Position numbers and translations under genes: made by a program. Of a stretch of 64,000 nt of DNA, positions 42,930 to 54,559 are shown in pieces. The notes under the pieces were generated by a model. It had not been told where the DNA came from, made no database searches, and saw only the letters and a list, made by a program, of their open reading frames with translations. Within the stretch, counting starts at the first letter, position 1. The number at the start of each line of letters is the position of its first letter. Source of the stretch: Phalacrocorax aristotelis (lineage: Eukaryota; Chordata; Aves; Suliformes; Phalacrocoracidae); NCBI RefSeq assembly GCF_949628215.1, contig NW_027441211.1, positions 62,001 to 126,000 of the forward strand. Direction: 5' to 3'.

Positions 42930-45900
42930 TGGTTTTCCTCTCCTGTTTTCACTTCCTTAAGGAGAAATGTGTCATTATATTAAAAAAAATCTATGTAGAG
43001 TACTTTCTCAGTTCAAAATGTGGATTGAACAGGTACAACTTATCAACCTAATAAAAACAATTTCATTGTTGTTTGCACTCTTGAGAAGCATTGAACAGGT
43101 TTACATGGATATTTCTCATGTTAGTTTTTTCCAAAATTCTTTTTTACTTCTATTTGTCAAAGTATAATTGTGATATTTCTGTTTGGAGCTTTCTGATCTC
43201 ATCACTTATTTGGGATCTTTGAAACTGAGAATTTAATCATGCATAATAAGATGTTTTTGAAGCAAGTTTGGGTCTCTGCTTTTGGTTAAGTTGAATACTA
43301 GTAGACTCTGTAACTTTAACCATGACATCCTATGAGTGATCTTGACTCAAGGCTTCGAAGTTAAGTTGTGTTCAAATCTTGTCATAGTAAGAAGACTCTA
43401 CATATGATTGTATGATTAATAAGTTTTGATGATGGTCTTTGACAAAATCCAGTAAATCTTATTCCTTAGCTAATCCACACAAGAACGCTCATAATATAGA
43501 AGGAAAATTACCTGAGTGAAGAACGAGACAAATGGCCATAGGTGTTGCCCTTAAGAGGAGTTTGGGTTTAATCCTCTTACTCACCATCTAGGAATTTTCT
43601 CAAAGATACTAAAACTCAGCACACTGTGTGCAACCAAGACATCAAAAAATAAGAAAGAATACCCTTGTCTGTGGGTATGTAAGCTCTGAGAGATTTATCT
43701 TAGTTTTTAACTGTACTGACCCCTTTGCTCTCCCCCTGGAGCTATGTGGGCTCCAGCAAGACACAGCACAAGAAAGCAATGAGAGTTGTGTGATTTCTGA
43801 ACACTTTATACCTCATGCAGTGTTTTCTCTTCTAGAGCCCACTGAAATCTATTCGAAAATGAAACTGCCATAGTGCTGAGATAGAAATAGTGGAGGAACC
43901 AGACGTGTTCAGGTTCAGTGCTGGAACCAGTCCAAATGCCCACACAGTAAGGGAAAAGCTGTAGGTTTATTTTTTCCAAAAGTTTTAAATTTATGTTCTA
44001 AGTGTTCTTTACTTAAGATTTACTTACTTGGAAAGTTACCAAATTGGGAAAAAACCAGTTAGGATATGTCCCCTTTTAGACTGTGTCTTGAGGGAGCAAA
44101 AGAAAAGTATGAAAGATGGTAAATCAATAGGTACTAGACTGAGTGGATTCTCTGCTTAAAAGTTGGTTTCCGTAAGTGTCTTCTCTCAACAAACAATTGA
44201 AGGGGCTGGAATGCATACACAGCATAGGGTGCCCTGTTGACAGAACTAGTATGCCAGAAGTAACTTGTTATTCACTGAGATCTGTGAGGAATCACTGATT
44301 GCACTCTGATGTACATCAAAGAATGGCTTCGCTCTTGCTGGCAGGAAGGCGTCTTTCTATGATGCAAATGGACATGTAGCATAAAGAGTTCAGAAATTAA
44401 TTTCAGGAGAATTAGATGTCTGGCTAAGTGGCCTGTGTCCAACAACAGCATGTCCTGAAAGGTACATTTGTGGTGCTGCTTGTGAATGAAAAATCTTGGA
44501 GAACTATGCTCTGTCATAAGCCCTTAAGTCTACGCTTTGTGATTTAGAAGAAAAAAGAAAGCAGTGTCCTGGAACCAGTTGTCTTTAGACAGCATGGCAT
44601 TGTGGAGTGTTTGTGCAGGGTGTTGAATCCTTTATTAAATGTGTCATTAGAGAGACAGTCCCTGAAGAATGAGAATATAAATTTGAAAGCCATGTCCCCC
44701 TTGTTTGGTAAGATTGGAGAAATGGGTACAATAACTATGCATATGAAAGCTTACAAATTTATGAGACTATCGAGGCATCCTTTCCTGCATGACTTAGTTC
44801 CCACATATATTTTTGCAGGTGGAACCTTGATAATGAAATAATTTTGCTTCATTTTCCAGTCCATGTTCATCTTGGCATTGCAGGAGGAACATACTCTACC
44901 CATTAAAAATTCTTTCATCTTCCCAATTTATAGGTACTTTAAATTTCTGGTACTTTCATACCGACTCTATCAATGTCAATATGAAACTACTCCAAGCCCA
45001 GTCGAATAAAGACTTTTTTTAAGCTCCTCAGCAATTTGTTAGCTTATGGGTGTCTCAGGAGCACAATCTAAGATCATGTTCAAGACATTTACTAAAGCTT
45101 TTTGCGTGCAATTCCCTGCCTGATCCACTTAAGAACAACTGCCAGTTAACTTCTTCACCATCTTTAAAAAAGTCTCTGAGGAGATCCAAGGAGAGCTTCA
45201 AGCCTCTTGGATGAGTTCTTTGAGCCAGTTGGACCAATCGGGGGCTGATCCATGGTCAGGAGACAGTTCAGAAGTCTTTCTGAAAATACTAGAGTGTTCT
45301 GTGATGAGTTTGTTTATAAAATAAGAGGCATTATACCAAATAGCTCCTCTTGTATTAAAAGAAGGAAGCAGACTGGAAGTGTTGCAAACTTCTGTGGATA
45401 TTGTTACAAGTTTTTCAGGAAAATTAATTCTCCAGGTTGCTAGTAAGCACCTGATGTTACAGAAGAATTTGTATTTCAAAAATGTATGTGTTCACATGTT
45501 TATGTGCTGGTAGCATTGTTTAGGTCTGGAAAGTAAGGGAAATATTTAAGAGCATAAGTGGGTCACTTTAGATAATGTTCTTGAAATATGAAAAGCAGTT
45601 TAAAAATTTGTAAAAGGTTTATCTTTTTTCTTTGAAGAATAGTTCAGGATTAGTTTTCACAGAGTCTGTTAAAATACAAAATTTAACTTTTATACCTTTA
45701 CTTTGTAAAGGTAGAAACCTATGTGTTGGCTTATAGATGGTAAAGAATGATCTTGATTCAGAGGTTTTAAAGACATCCCACTGGGCAGAGGTTGAGAGTG
45801 TTAAAACCTCATCATATATCATGAATAGTTTGATAACTTAATTCTGTGAATATGCACACTATTAATGAAAATTAAGAAGGATTTTGAAGTCCTTCTTTAG

Positions 45901-46820
45901 GAACATAAAAGCAAGAACTTTTATTTTCCAGATGTCTATGAATCCTCATGTACAATATTCAATAACTCCGATGAGAGGTTCAAACCCTGCAGCTTGTACA
46001 GGAGAGATTGCAAAGTAAAGTTAAAAAACATATTAAAATTATATATATATTCAACTTAGGCAATGAACTTCCACCAGTCCAGAGTGTAATCACTGTTGTA
46101 CTGCTGTCTGTAGTAAGGGAAAAAATTCAGTGGCAAACAGATCCTTTTGTGGTTTTTTCCCCGCAATGACTCCACAGTTAAGCTTGTGCAAGGATAATAC
46201 CTCAAACTATTTAAAAATTCATATGTGTCCTCAAGCTGACTCGTGAAGAGCTATTCATATTTGTGGTCTGAGATGGTACAGAGGGGAGTTATAGGTTCCC
46301 TTCATAAAAGAACTGATAGATCAGGTTTAAATGTGCCTGTGCGCTAGCAGCCGTACCTCAGACTGTGTTACCAAAGTGTAATAGGGTGATACTATCCAAA
46401 TTTGATATAATATAATAGTAATTTTCTCTAAATCTCAAACAGGGCTCTGATTTTTCCTCATTGGATTCAGTGGGATTTCAGGTGTGCTTATGCTTGTGCT
46501 CTTTTGCAAGGCCTTCACAAAACACAGAGGTTCAGCCTAGATTGTTCTTATTCTTGGCTGGAGTCAGAGCTTTGTAAACATTAGTGGAGACCAGAATTTA
46601 TTAAGGATTTACACTCATATTCTTAATAAAAGAACACCTTTGAATGATGAATTATGTATTGTATAAACACCTCGTAATGTTTTTCCTTATGACCAAAGTG
46701 AAACATACACTGGAGCCTAAATTTAGTTGTGACTGAAAGGTGGCAATGGAATAAATGTGGTCCATAATACCAGAAGATGAGAGAAACTTGTACGACGGAA
46801 TATGTATGTCGGAAGATACG
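42930..46820. other. Intergenic, gene 13 to gene 14; no gene seen
   Basis: AT-rich DNA with only short frames lacking recognisable features. A block near 45035-45065 and another near 45820-45910 show weak collinear similarity to sequences upstream of genes 15 and 16, so part of this region belongs to an old duplicated unit. Confidence 0.7.
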
Positions 46821-47026
46821 GAAATGAAAACAAAGTAATGAACAGTAAGGAAAAGATATTTAATCAGTTGGAAGCATTTTGCATTCAAGACCTACTCGTT
46901 CGTAAATAATTTCATGCACAAAGGATGTCTGTGGTCCTCAGGCCATCCGAGATGCAGTATAAAAACTCACTCAACTCAGGGTCCTTCCTACCACTTCTCT
47001 TACCTTTTTCCCCTTTTGTGAACAAG
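46821..47026 (+). promoter_or_regulatory. Promoter and non-coding exon 1 of gene 14
   Basis: TATAAAA 46958-46964. A start at A46990 (32 nt downstream) gives exactly a 37-nt exon 1 ending GAACAAG before a GTTAGT donor. CATGCACAAAGGATGTCTG (from 46913) corresponds to the array proximal element, and GGAAATGAAAA (from 46820) sits at the same distance as its array counterpart. The intron would run 47027-48744 (1718 bp). Linking this exon to the coding exon is inference. Confidence 0.75.
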
Positions 47027-47290
47027 GTTAGTTCAAATCTCCTCTTCTATTTGCTGAATTCTTGCTTTCATAACGATTTGGTTGCTGTTCTTTTTTTTCT
47101 CCACAGCATTCTGCTGGTTGCTGGATTGGTTGGGGGAAGACTTTTTCTCTTTAAAAAATTTGGGGGTTTTGCTGTTAGAATTGCAGGTATTTCTGGAGTC
47201 CCGACTTGACTATACAGATCCTTGAAATGGTGATAAGGATTCATTCAAATGTGGGTTTTTTCAAACGTGCTATGTGACTCAGCAAATCCC

Positions 47291-47331
47291 AATAATAGTA
47301 ATAATAGTAGTAGTAGTAGCAGTAATAATAG
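47291..47331. repeat. Imperfect (TAA/TAG)n microsatellite
   Basis: Runs of AATAGTAATAATAG and TAGTAGTAGTAGCAG inside the gene 14 intron, just upstream of the CR1 tail. Confidence 0.85.
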
Positions 47332-47359
47332 ATTAACAAACTGAATGGATAGAATACCT

Positions 47360-47432
47360 GTGCAAGGGGGTTAGAACTAGATGACTATTAAAGGTCCCCT
47401 CCAAAGCAAACGATTCTATGATTCTATGATTA
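47360..47432 (+). mobile_element. CR1 LINE 3' tail in gene 14 intron
   Basis: GGGGGTTAGAACTAGATGAC, then AAAGGTCCCCTCCAA, then ATTCTATGATTCTATGAT, is the 3' end of avian CR1 with its octamer repeat. Only the last 70 or so bases survive, in sense orientation. 5'-truncated and degraded, hence old. Confidence 0.85.
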
Positions 47433-48765
47433 CAGAGATCTATGTGCTCAGTCATCTTTCAAGTAGCAATGTGCATTTTATATCTTTAAAGGTCTTACCC
47501 ATCATCTGTAATGCCTGAAATTTCAGCTGGGTTGATATGAAAGCAACAGTGTTTGTAAGGGATGTGAATGTATTAACCTTCAGAAATGTCATCCAGAAAA
47601 ATCCTTTTCTTTGCTGTTCATTCCATGGGAGGTTTCTTCAGTGTTCCCATTTTGATTATGATGAATCTATTACTGGGAACAGTGCAAAACAAGAGGGTAA
47701 AATGAACCAGATACTAAAAGAAACAGCTGGAGACCAAGGAAACTAGGAAGGTTTAAAGCAGAGGTTTGTGGGTTTTAAAAATCAGTTATGTTGAAACACA
47801 AGATTTTGAGCTCTAAATACCACTTCTTAAATGAAGACAAAATGAAAATGCATACTGAGAAGGAATAGTTACACTGAGTTCAGCGAGGGATATTGGCTCT
47901 AATCACGTATCCTCAACCCTCTTCTGCTAGAGTAATCAACATGGGCTTCAATATGATAGATATCATCAAAAAGTTCTGCACGGTTTCATATAGTGTCAAG
48001 TTTTGAAATTAAGTTATAGGGTGCAATGACATCTCCTGCAAGTCTAGAGAAATAGTTTCAGGGACTGTGAGGACAAGGAGAAAGAATAGTAAAAATAGAG
48101 GAACTGAGCACCCAACAAACTGAGATGGGCATAGGAAACAGCAAACTTGGTGTTTATTGGTGTGTGTTGGAATCACACAGGGAGCATGTGAGGAATTCCT
48201 GGCTTTCTCATGGATGGCATGTCTGTGGACTAGTTGTCTGGGAAAGATTTCCAAAGACCTCAGCTTCAAGTATGCTTAACTATATTGAAAATTGTACCTC
48301 TTTGTAGGTGAATTTAGGACACGGAAAATAATTCTTCATTTCATTTTCCAGCTGTCTATTGAACTCTATCCATAAGTACATTTGTGGCTAGGTATTACTC
48401 ATAATTACTACGTCTACAATGCTCTGAATACCTGGGACTGGATCTCAGTAGTGTCTTTCCAGACATACAGCCAATCAAAATACTAAAATTAAAGTAATTA
48501 CACAGGTATGTGCCCTTTTGTTCTGCTGCCAGCTATTCCGCTGGATCACCAAAACTGCAAGAGGATTATTTCAACCTCCCTCTTCTTGTACTATATTTAA
48601 GAATTCTGTTTCCTTCTCAACTCACCCCCCACTCAATTCCTAAACCGATCCCTGGAAAGCTCCTGTTGTCCTGATACCTGAGCTGAGTAAATGTAAGTGC
48701 AATATGACTCCTACATTGCATTCACTTCTGGTCCTGTATTTCAGATTTACTTCCATCCTACAGAC

Positions 48766-49116
48766 ATGTCCTGCTATGAGAGGTGTCCTTCCACCTCCTG
48801 TGGCCCAACCCCACTGGCAAATAGCTGCAACGAGACCTGCGTCAGGCAGTGCCAGGACTCAACAGTGGTGATCCAGCCCTCTCCCGTGGTGGTGACCCTG
48901 CCCGGACCCATCCTCAGCTCCTTCCCCCAGAACACCACTGTGGGATCCTCAGCATCCGCGGCTGTTGGGAGTGTGCTCAGCGCAGAGGGAGTGCCCATCT
49001 CCTCCGGGGGCTCCTCGGGATTTGGGAGCTTTGGCTACCCAGGCCTGGGCAGTGGGTACAGCCGGCCCTACCGTCGCTACAACACCTACCGCAGTGGCTT
49101 CTATGGGCCGTGCTAA
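48766..49116 (+). CDS. Feather-type beta-keratin, gene 14 (116 aa)
   Basis: Corneous beta-protein of a longer class. The exon 2 acceptor is TTTCAG at 48739-48744, with 21 nt of 5' UTR, then the ATG; frames further upstream lie in the intron. The head starts [12 protein letters not shown], with cysteines at 3, 7, 12, 21, 25 and 29. The filament core (residues about 33-66) is the same as in the 98-aa genes. The tail is longer and aromatic ([14 protein letters not shown], then an [13 protein letters not shown] stretch) and ends in a single Cys 116 where the 98-aa proteins have two. Odd features are Glu5-Arg6 in place of Asp-Leu and Thr24 in place of the usual Pro before Cys25. Coding exon and early 3' UTR are nearly the same as in gene 16. 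The tissue is not known from sequence; feather or feather-like epidermis is likely. Confidence 0.93.
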   Translation: MSCYERCPSTSCGPTPLANSCNETCVRQCQDSTVVIQPSPVVVTLPGPILSSFPQNTTVGSSASAAVGSVLSAEGVPISSGGSSGFGSFGYPGLGSGYSRPYRRYNTYRSGFYGPC

Positions 49117-49514
49117 AGCATGAGGAGCAGTAGGAAGAAACGACCAGGAACGCTGAAGCACGACCCAACTCAGGACTGAGCTCATGGCCATGGTTTTCAG
49201 ATGTGATGTTAGATACTGACAGCTCCACCTGAAGTTAATGGAGTTGTGGGAGTTAGTCATTCCCTAAATGAGGCCCCTACGCTTGTTGTACTACTTTATA
49301 TTTCTAATCAAGTATGTAGTTCTGCTGTGCATGACTGTATTTGATAGTGCCTGGTGTAAAACTTATAATTTAGACAGTAGATGGGACTTGATGTTCAAGG
49401 TGCAATGCTACACTGAAAGGAGCTCTGTTTGTGGAATACATCGCCACGAGATGTGTCGTTCTTCCCATATTGAAACCTGTTGCTTTGCTGTATTTTAATC
49501 CACTCTTTAGTATG

Positions 49515-49520
49515 AATAAA
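49515..49520 (+). promoter_or_regulatory. Polyadenylation signal of gene 14
   Basis: AATAAA followed by GTTATGCTTTTATTG, 399 nt after the stop; the only keratin gene here with the canonical hexamer. Confidence 0.75.
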
Positions 49521-49559
49521 GTTATGCTTTTATTGTATCTCCAATCTTCTGTTGTTTTT

Positions 49560-52555
49560 TTCTTCCCCTCCTACCTTTTTTTGAAACAACTTCTGGGTGA
49601 AATTCATCACAATGTAGATCATCACTAGCAGGTGGAGATGTGATATGAATACTACTGGGGCCACTAATAAGAGGAGAAGAACATATGTTTAGAGCTCAAG
49701 ATTAAGAAAATATTTAATTTTACAGCTGAAATGCATATTGGTTCCACACTGACTCATCATAATACTTGGCTTTCTGCATCCCTGCCAGGAAATTATTCTC
49801 AAGGCTGGAAGCATTTTATGATCCAGCAGAATGGTAGGATATCTAATCTAGCATATAATGATACTTGTTTTAAGGAATCCCCTTGTGATTCACACTCTGA
49901 ATAACTCTGACCTGGAGCTGCAGGGTGCAAAGAAAGATTTACATTGTTTAACCATCAAATCACTGCTCGTATGCTTGGATTTGTGAAGTAAAACATGAAC
50001 AGCAGCAGAAGTCTCAAAGGAGACATACACATAGTTTTTCGTGACAGAGAGCAAAACTGTTTGATCTATTTACTTGTTATTTACTGTATAAATACTGTGT
50101 ATTTTAGAGCTCCTTATAAAAGCTGGCCTGTCTTTGCTGTCCTGGTGGCAGCCCGGCAGAATTCCAACAAAAAGCTCATGTCAAGGAATATAGGACACTT
50201 GCAGGATTTAAAACCTTTAGAAATCCTTGCAAGTAAATTGTTTTTTTTACTAGAAGTAAGGATCTGAGATTTAAACCAGATTTGCCATAGCCACTGAAGC
50301 TACTAAATCGATAGATGCTGGGGAAAAAATGAAGAGATTCTCATGTTGGGAAGGTTTGAGTCATTCAGATAATTCCAGTTGTATAAATTCTGTTGCAGTT
50401 GGTTAAATTGTCACTGATAGTTAAATTTTCCCAGTAGTTAACTTGCTTATGGTTTATGTACCAGTCTAGTCTCATTGTGGCATCAGATGAAAAATCTTCC
50501 TCAAAGCTTCTTTCATCTCAAAGACCTGTGCATCATTTAAATGCCTTGTACTATTACACTCAAGCCTCTGAAGTCAACATAAAGATGATACAAATTTCAA
50601 CTCATGTAAGTAATTTGTCAGCTCTTTGGCAATTTGGTAGTTCACCAGCCTGTCATGGGAGCACCCTGTTGTTACACAAAGGGTTTTAATTGAGTGTGTG
50701 TAATGTGAAACTCCATTACTGATCTACAAGGGAGCGCTGTCACGTCCTGGCTCACCAGCCTTAACAATCCCAAAAAGCAAGATCCAAAGGCTCTCAACCT
50801 TTTGGGTGAACTCTAGGTGTTAATTAGGCTAAACTGGCAGAATATCAATGAAAACATTTCCAGGCTGTTAATGAGTCTGTTTCTAAAATATTATATACCC
50901 TCCAAGAAGAACTGTTTATGTCCCTAGAGGGAAGAATGAGGAATAGTTAGCATTCCTTGCCTATCTCATTTTACAGATGAAAAGGAAATGAATTCCCCAG
51001 GTGAGTGATAGCTTTTATCTACTAAAAGGAAATATTTTTTAAAAATATATAAAGGATGACAAGTGCTATGTTGGATAGTAGAGATTTTGAGGAAAGAGAA
51101 GAAAAAGACTCTCTCTTTTTTTAGAAAAGGAGAGGAGAAATTTCTCGTGAACAATCATTAAAATAGGTAGAGGTATAGGATTTTACAGTAGATGAAGATT
51201 TGGCTTTATTTTTAAAAATCAATTATGAAAATTTTTAATAAAATAATTAAAGTTTCTGAAGGTGTTTACCTTAAATTTGTTTGTGAAGTCCTTTGCGTCA
51301 CACACTTTGAAACTGGGTATTTAGCCAGGTGATGCAAGTGCTGAGATCTTGTCACGTATCTTGAACATTAGGTAGCATGAAACTTTGCATATTTGAGCCA
51401 TTAGTGAAAAGCTGTTCTGAACTTTGAAGTCCTTTGTTCTTCTGAAGACCAAGGGCAACCTATGTATAAAGGCACTCGTCATCTAGAGTTAATTCGTATC
51501 TTTTGCTGAGGGACAGTGGTGCTAAGAGGAGAGCCCAGATCTTTGCTTTTTGCATCTGTGCAAGTATTTCCAGCAGGCCACTGCCGGCTGCACAGGTGAA
51601 ACAAATCATGTAATGATAAATATAATGGAGAACTGCTGGGTGTAACTTCTACTGATGCCACAGTTTGGCTCAGGCAGAGCACTGCTTCCAAGAACCAATA
51701 CTTGAAAACAATCTTTAACATGCGCATTCATATTTAATTTGATGTGAAAATTGCTGCATATCCCAGTGACTTACTGGGATTTCAGGTAGGAATACTGGTG
51801 ATTCCTCACATGAGAGTTTGCACAGAAATCATACTGAGAATTAGAGGTAGCTAATAAATGTCACAAAGTAATAAGATCAGGTAATAAAGCTCTTTCATTA
51901 AAAGTGTGATTGTTTGACTTTGGCATAGAAAATGAAGTTAAAATTTATGAGTGGGTAAAGAAATGCAGTCTTATGTGTGTTTGTGTTAGCTGTATTTATA
52001 CAAACTGGGAAAACTGTGGGTTAGCCCAAGCAGTTCTAGAATGTTTTTGTTATTGTTTCTGGTCAGCAATTCTCACTAGTCTTAATTTTCTTTAACCTTT
52101 GCAATACTCATGGAAATTTGGTGCTTTTCTCAGCTGTATGTTTGTGTGGGATTGAAATAGTGCAGAAGTGCAAAATTTGGGAATAACTATTATAAGTCTT
52201 GTCTTGTGGTAAAGCTGAGTCCTTGAAATGGAAATGCTTGTGAATTGAGCCCAGGTCCCCACCTCAGAGCTAAATGATTATTCACCTAAAGGAGTGAAGT
52301 CTTGAATAAGGACTATGCATCACATACACTCCCCTTAAGCAATGTGTTGATGACTAAAATGAAACATAAAATGTACATTGGCCTTAGGAGGCAACATAAT
52401 TACTGCCGTAATTCAAACGACTCACCACGGTCGTCCAAGCAATTAAGCGGGTGCACACTGGTGAAGATGAAAGCTTTGTCTATACTGGAATGTGAATGTA
52501 ATAAGGGGAGTGGAAAAAATGGAGCACTATTAAAAGAAATTTTGAAAGGAAAAAA
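49560..52555. other. Intergenic, gene 14 to gene 15; no gene seen
   Basis: AT-rich, short chance frames only. A TATAAAAG at 50115-50122 has no leader exon behind it. The block 51350-51435 aligns by eye with 57546-57630 upstream of gene 16. Confidence 0.7.
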
Positions 52556-52560
52556 ACGGG

Positions 52561-52723
52561 TTGATCAGTTTGGTGGATTTTGCATGCAGAAGTACGGATC
52601 ATTAAATAATTTCATGCATAATATACGTCTCTGGTCTGCAGGCGTCTGGAACATGGTATAAAAACCTATACAACACAAGACTCTTCCATCCACATCTCTT
52701 GCCTTATTCGCCCAGGTGAACAG
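52561..52723 (+). promoter_or_regulatory. Promoter and non-coding exon 1 of gene 15
   Basis: TATAAAA 52657-52663, inferred start A52688 (31 nt), exon 1 52688-52723, one base shorter than elsewhere (GAACAG), with a strong GTAAGT donor. TTCATGCATAATATACGTCT from 52611 matches the proximal element of genes 14 and 16. The intron would be 52724-53784 (1061 bp). Confidence 0.78.
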
Positions 52724-53063
52724 GTAAGTCTGAATCTACCCAGTTTCTTTTTAAATGCTAAACTGTTACTTTGATGACTGCTTTTTTTAGTTGTTGTTGT
52801 TGTTATTCTTAGTTCTTTATAAATATTGCTAGCTTTTTTTCCTTTTGGGAAGGAAAATTAGAAAGGCTTACTTCTGTCTAAAAGAAAGGCTTATTTACTT
52901 GTGAAGCAGGGTGTAATAAGAAAGGACTTAGAGGATACTGGCAATATTGTCTCTCAAAACAAGCAACTTCATGTTCCATTTTAGAGACAAAAGCTAAGAG
53001 AGGAGGTAGGCAATGGACCTGGTTGGAAAGAGAGTCTCATCTTAGGAAACTGGGACTAGCACC

Positions 53064-53106
53064 AAAAAAAAAAACCCAACCCAACACAAACAAAAAAATA
53101 AATAAT
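53064..53106. repeat. A-rich low-complexity tract in gene 15 intron
   Basis: Poly-A run followed by CCCAACCCAACAC and AAAAAAATAAATAAT. It could be the tail of an old insertion, but no flanking element is recognisable. Confidence 0.6.
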
Positions 53107-53805
53107 TGTGCTGAGTTCCAGGATCTATCCCCAAGTCCTGTTTCCGTGGGCAGAAAAGCAGGCATCCCAGAAGACTCAAATACATTGAATTCAAATCAAG
53201 GCAGAAAACTCTGATCAGGAAAATAATCCTTCTTCACACTGCAAGTTTGCCTGTCCTGGTCGTAAGACATTTGGGAGCAAAGAATGTTTCTTAAACACTT
53301 TTCCATAGTTCCGCAAATGCTGCTGGCAGGGCTATTAGTGACTAAGTTTAACATTAAGGCACTAGACCCACGTATGTGTTAATATTCAGCTCAGGGCTGT
53401 TTCCCAAGCCTGATGAGAGCTCCAGCTGCTGATCTCCATCTCCTGGTACAGTCACAATCGTGCCTTGTCTAGAGCGGCAGTGCAAAGGGAAGCTACCAAA
53501 GAACGGGAAATGCCTTTGCTGGTGAGGGTTAGGGCAAACTTTACCATGACGGGCACCGCAGCTGAGAGGCCAGTTGCAGAGCAGAGACATCCTCCAGCAG
53601 CCTTATAAAAATAAGAGAAACCTCTATGCTACTTTCAAACTGCCTACTGAGGATTTTGATCTAATAAATTATTTCCTCTCTGACCACTTTTCCTAGGTAC
53701 TTTCACATATGTTATCCTCTTTCCTGACTTTTATAAAATTAATTCAGCTTCTATATTACATTCACTTTCTTCCCTGTGTTTCAGACTTACCTCTGTCTTA
53801 CGGAC

Positions 53806-54156
53806 ATGTCTTCCTATGACTTGTGTTCTCCCACCCCCTGTGGCCCAACCCCACTGGCAAATAGCTGCAACGAGCCCTGCGTCAGGCAGTGCCAGGACTC
53901 GACATATGTGATCCAGCCCTCTCCCGTGGTGGTGACCCTGCCCGGACCCATCCTCAGCTCCTTCCCCCAGAACACCGCTGTGGGATCCACCACCTCTGCC
54001 GCTGTGGGCAGCACCCTCAGCTCTGAGGGAGTGCCCATCTCCTCCGGGGGCTCCTTGGGATTTGGGAGTTTTGGCTACCCAGGCCTGGGCAGTGGGTACA
54101 GCCGGCCCTACCGTCGCTACAACACCTACCGCAGTGGTTTTGGTGAGCCATGCTAA
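53806..54156 (+). CDS. Feather-type beta-keratin, gene 15 (116 aa)
   Basis: Same 116-aa class as genes 14 and 16, but the most distinct. The start is [12 protein letters not shown]: the nearly invariant Cys3 is Ser, leaving cysteines at 7, 12, 21, 25, 29 and 116. The core has Tyr34 (STYVIQP) where its relatives have Val. The end is SGFGEPC, with Glu before the final Pro-Cys. TTTCAG acceptor at 53784 and 21 nt of 5' UTR place the start at 53806. The core DNA from GTGATCCAG to CAGAACACC is spelled exactly as in genes 14 and 16 and class B array genes, although introns and 3' ends differ. One cysteine fewer means one potential disulfide fewer. Confidence 0.93.
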   Translation: MSSYDLCSPTPCGPTPLANSCNEPCVRQCQDSTYVIQPSPVVVTLPGPILSSFPQNTAVGSTTSAAVGSTLSSEGVPISSGGSLGFGSFGYPGLGSGYSRPYRRYNTYRSGFGEPC

Positions 54157-54521
54157 AGGGTGAGGAACAGCAGGAAGAAATGACCAGGAATGCTGAAGGA
54201 CATCCTGATGCAGGACTGAGCTCATGGCCATGGTTTTCAGATGCGATGTTAGATACCGACAACTCCGCCTGAAGTTAATGGAGCTGTGGGAGCTTGACGT
54301 CTCCTAAAATCAGGCCTTTGCTTGTCTTATTCTTTGAATACTTCATACTTCTGATGAAACATTTTTTTTTCTATTGCTGTAGGAGGGACTTTTTTGTCTC
54401 AGTTTACAGCAGCACTGAGAAAAGAAACCCAGGATGAAAAGACATGTTAGCTGTTGTCTTACTGAATCCTAGCAATATATGCTTATACTTTGTACTTTTT
54501 TTATTCCACTTTTTTGCTCTC

Positions 54522-54527
54522 ATTAAA
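54522..54527 (+). promoter_or_regulatory. Polyadenylation signal of gene 15
   Basis: ATTAAA followed by GTTATGCTGCAT, a context shared with the array genes; 366 nt after the stop, the shortest 3' UTR in the window. Confidence 0.78.
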
Positions 54528-54559
54528 GTTATGCTGCATCACAGTCCAAGTCTCCTGGT

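Noticed and set aside
48590-48605. TATATTTAAG just upstream of gene 14 as a nearer promoter
   Set aside because: No conserved leader exon at the expected distance, whereas 46958-47026 has TATA box, 37-nt exon and donor.
50115-50122. TATAAAAG resembling the array TATA box
   Set aside because: No 37-nt leader, splice donor or proximal element follows; probably chance in AT-rich DNA.
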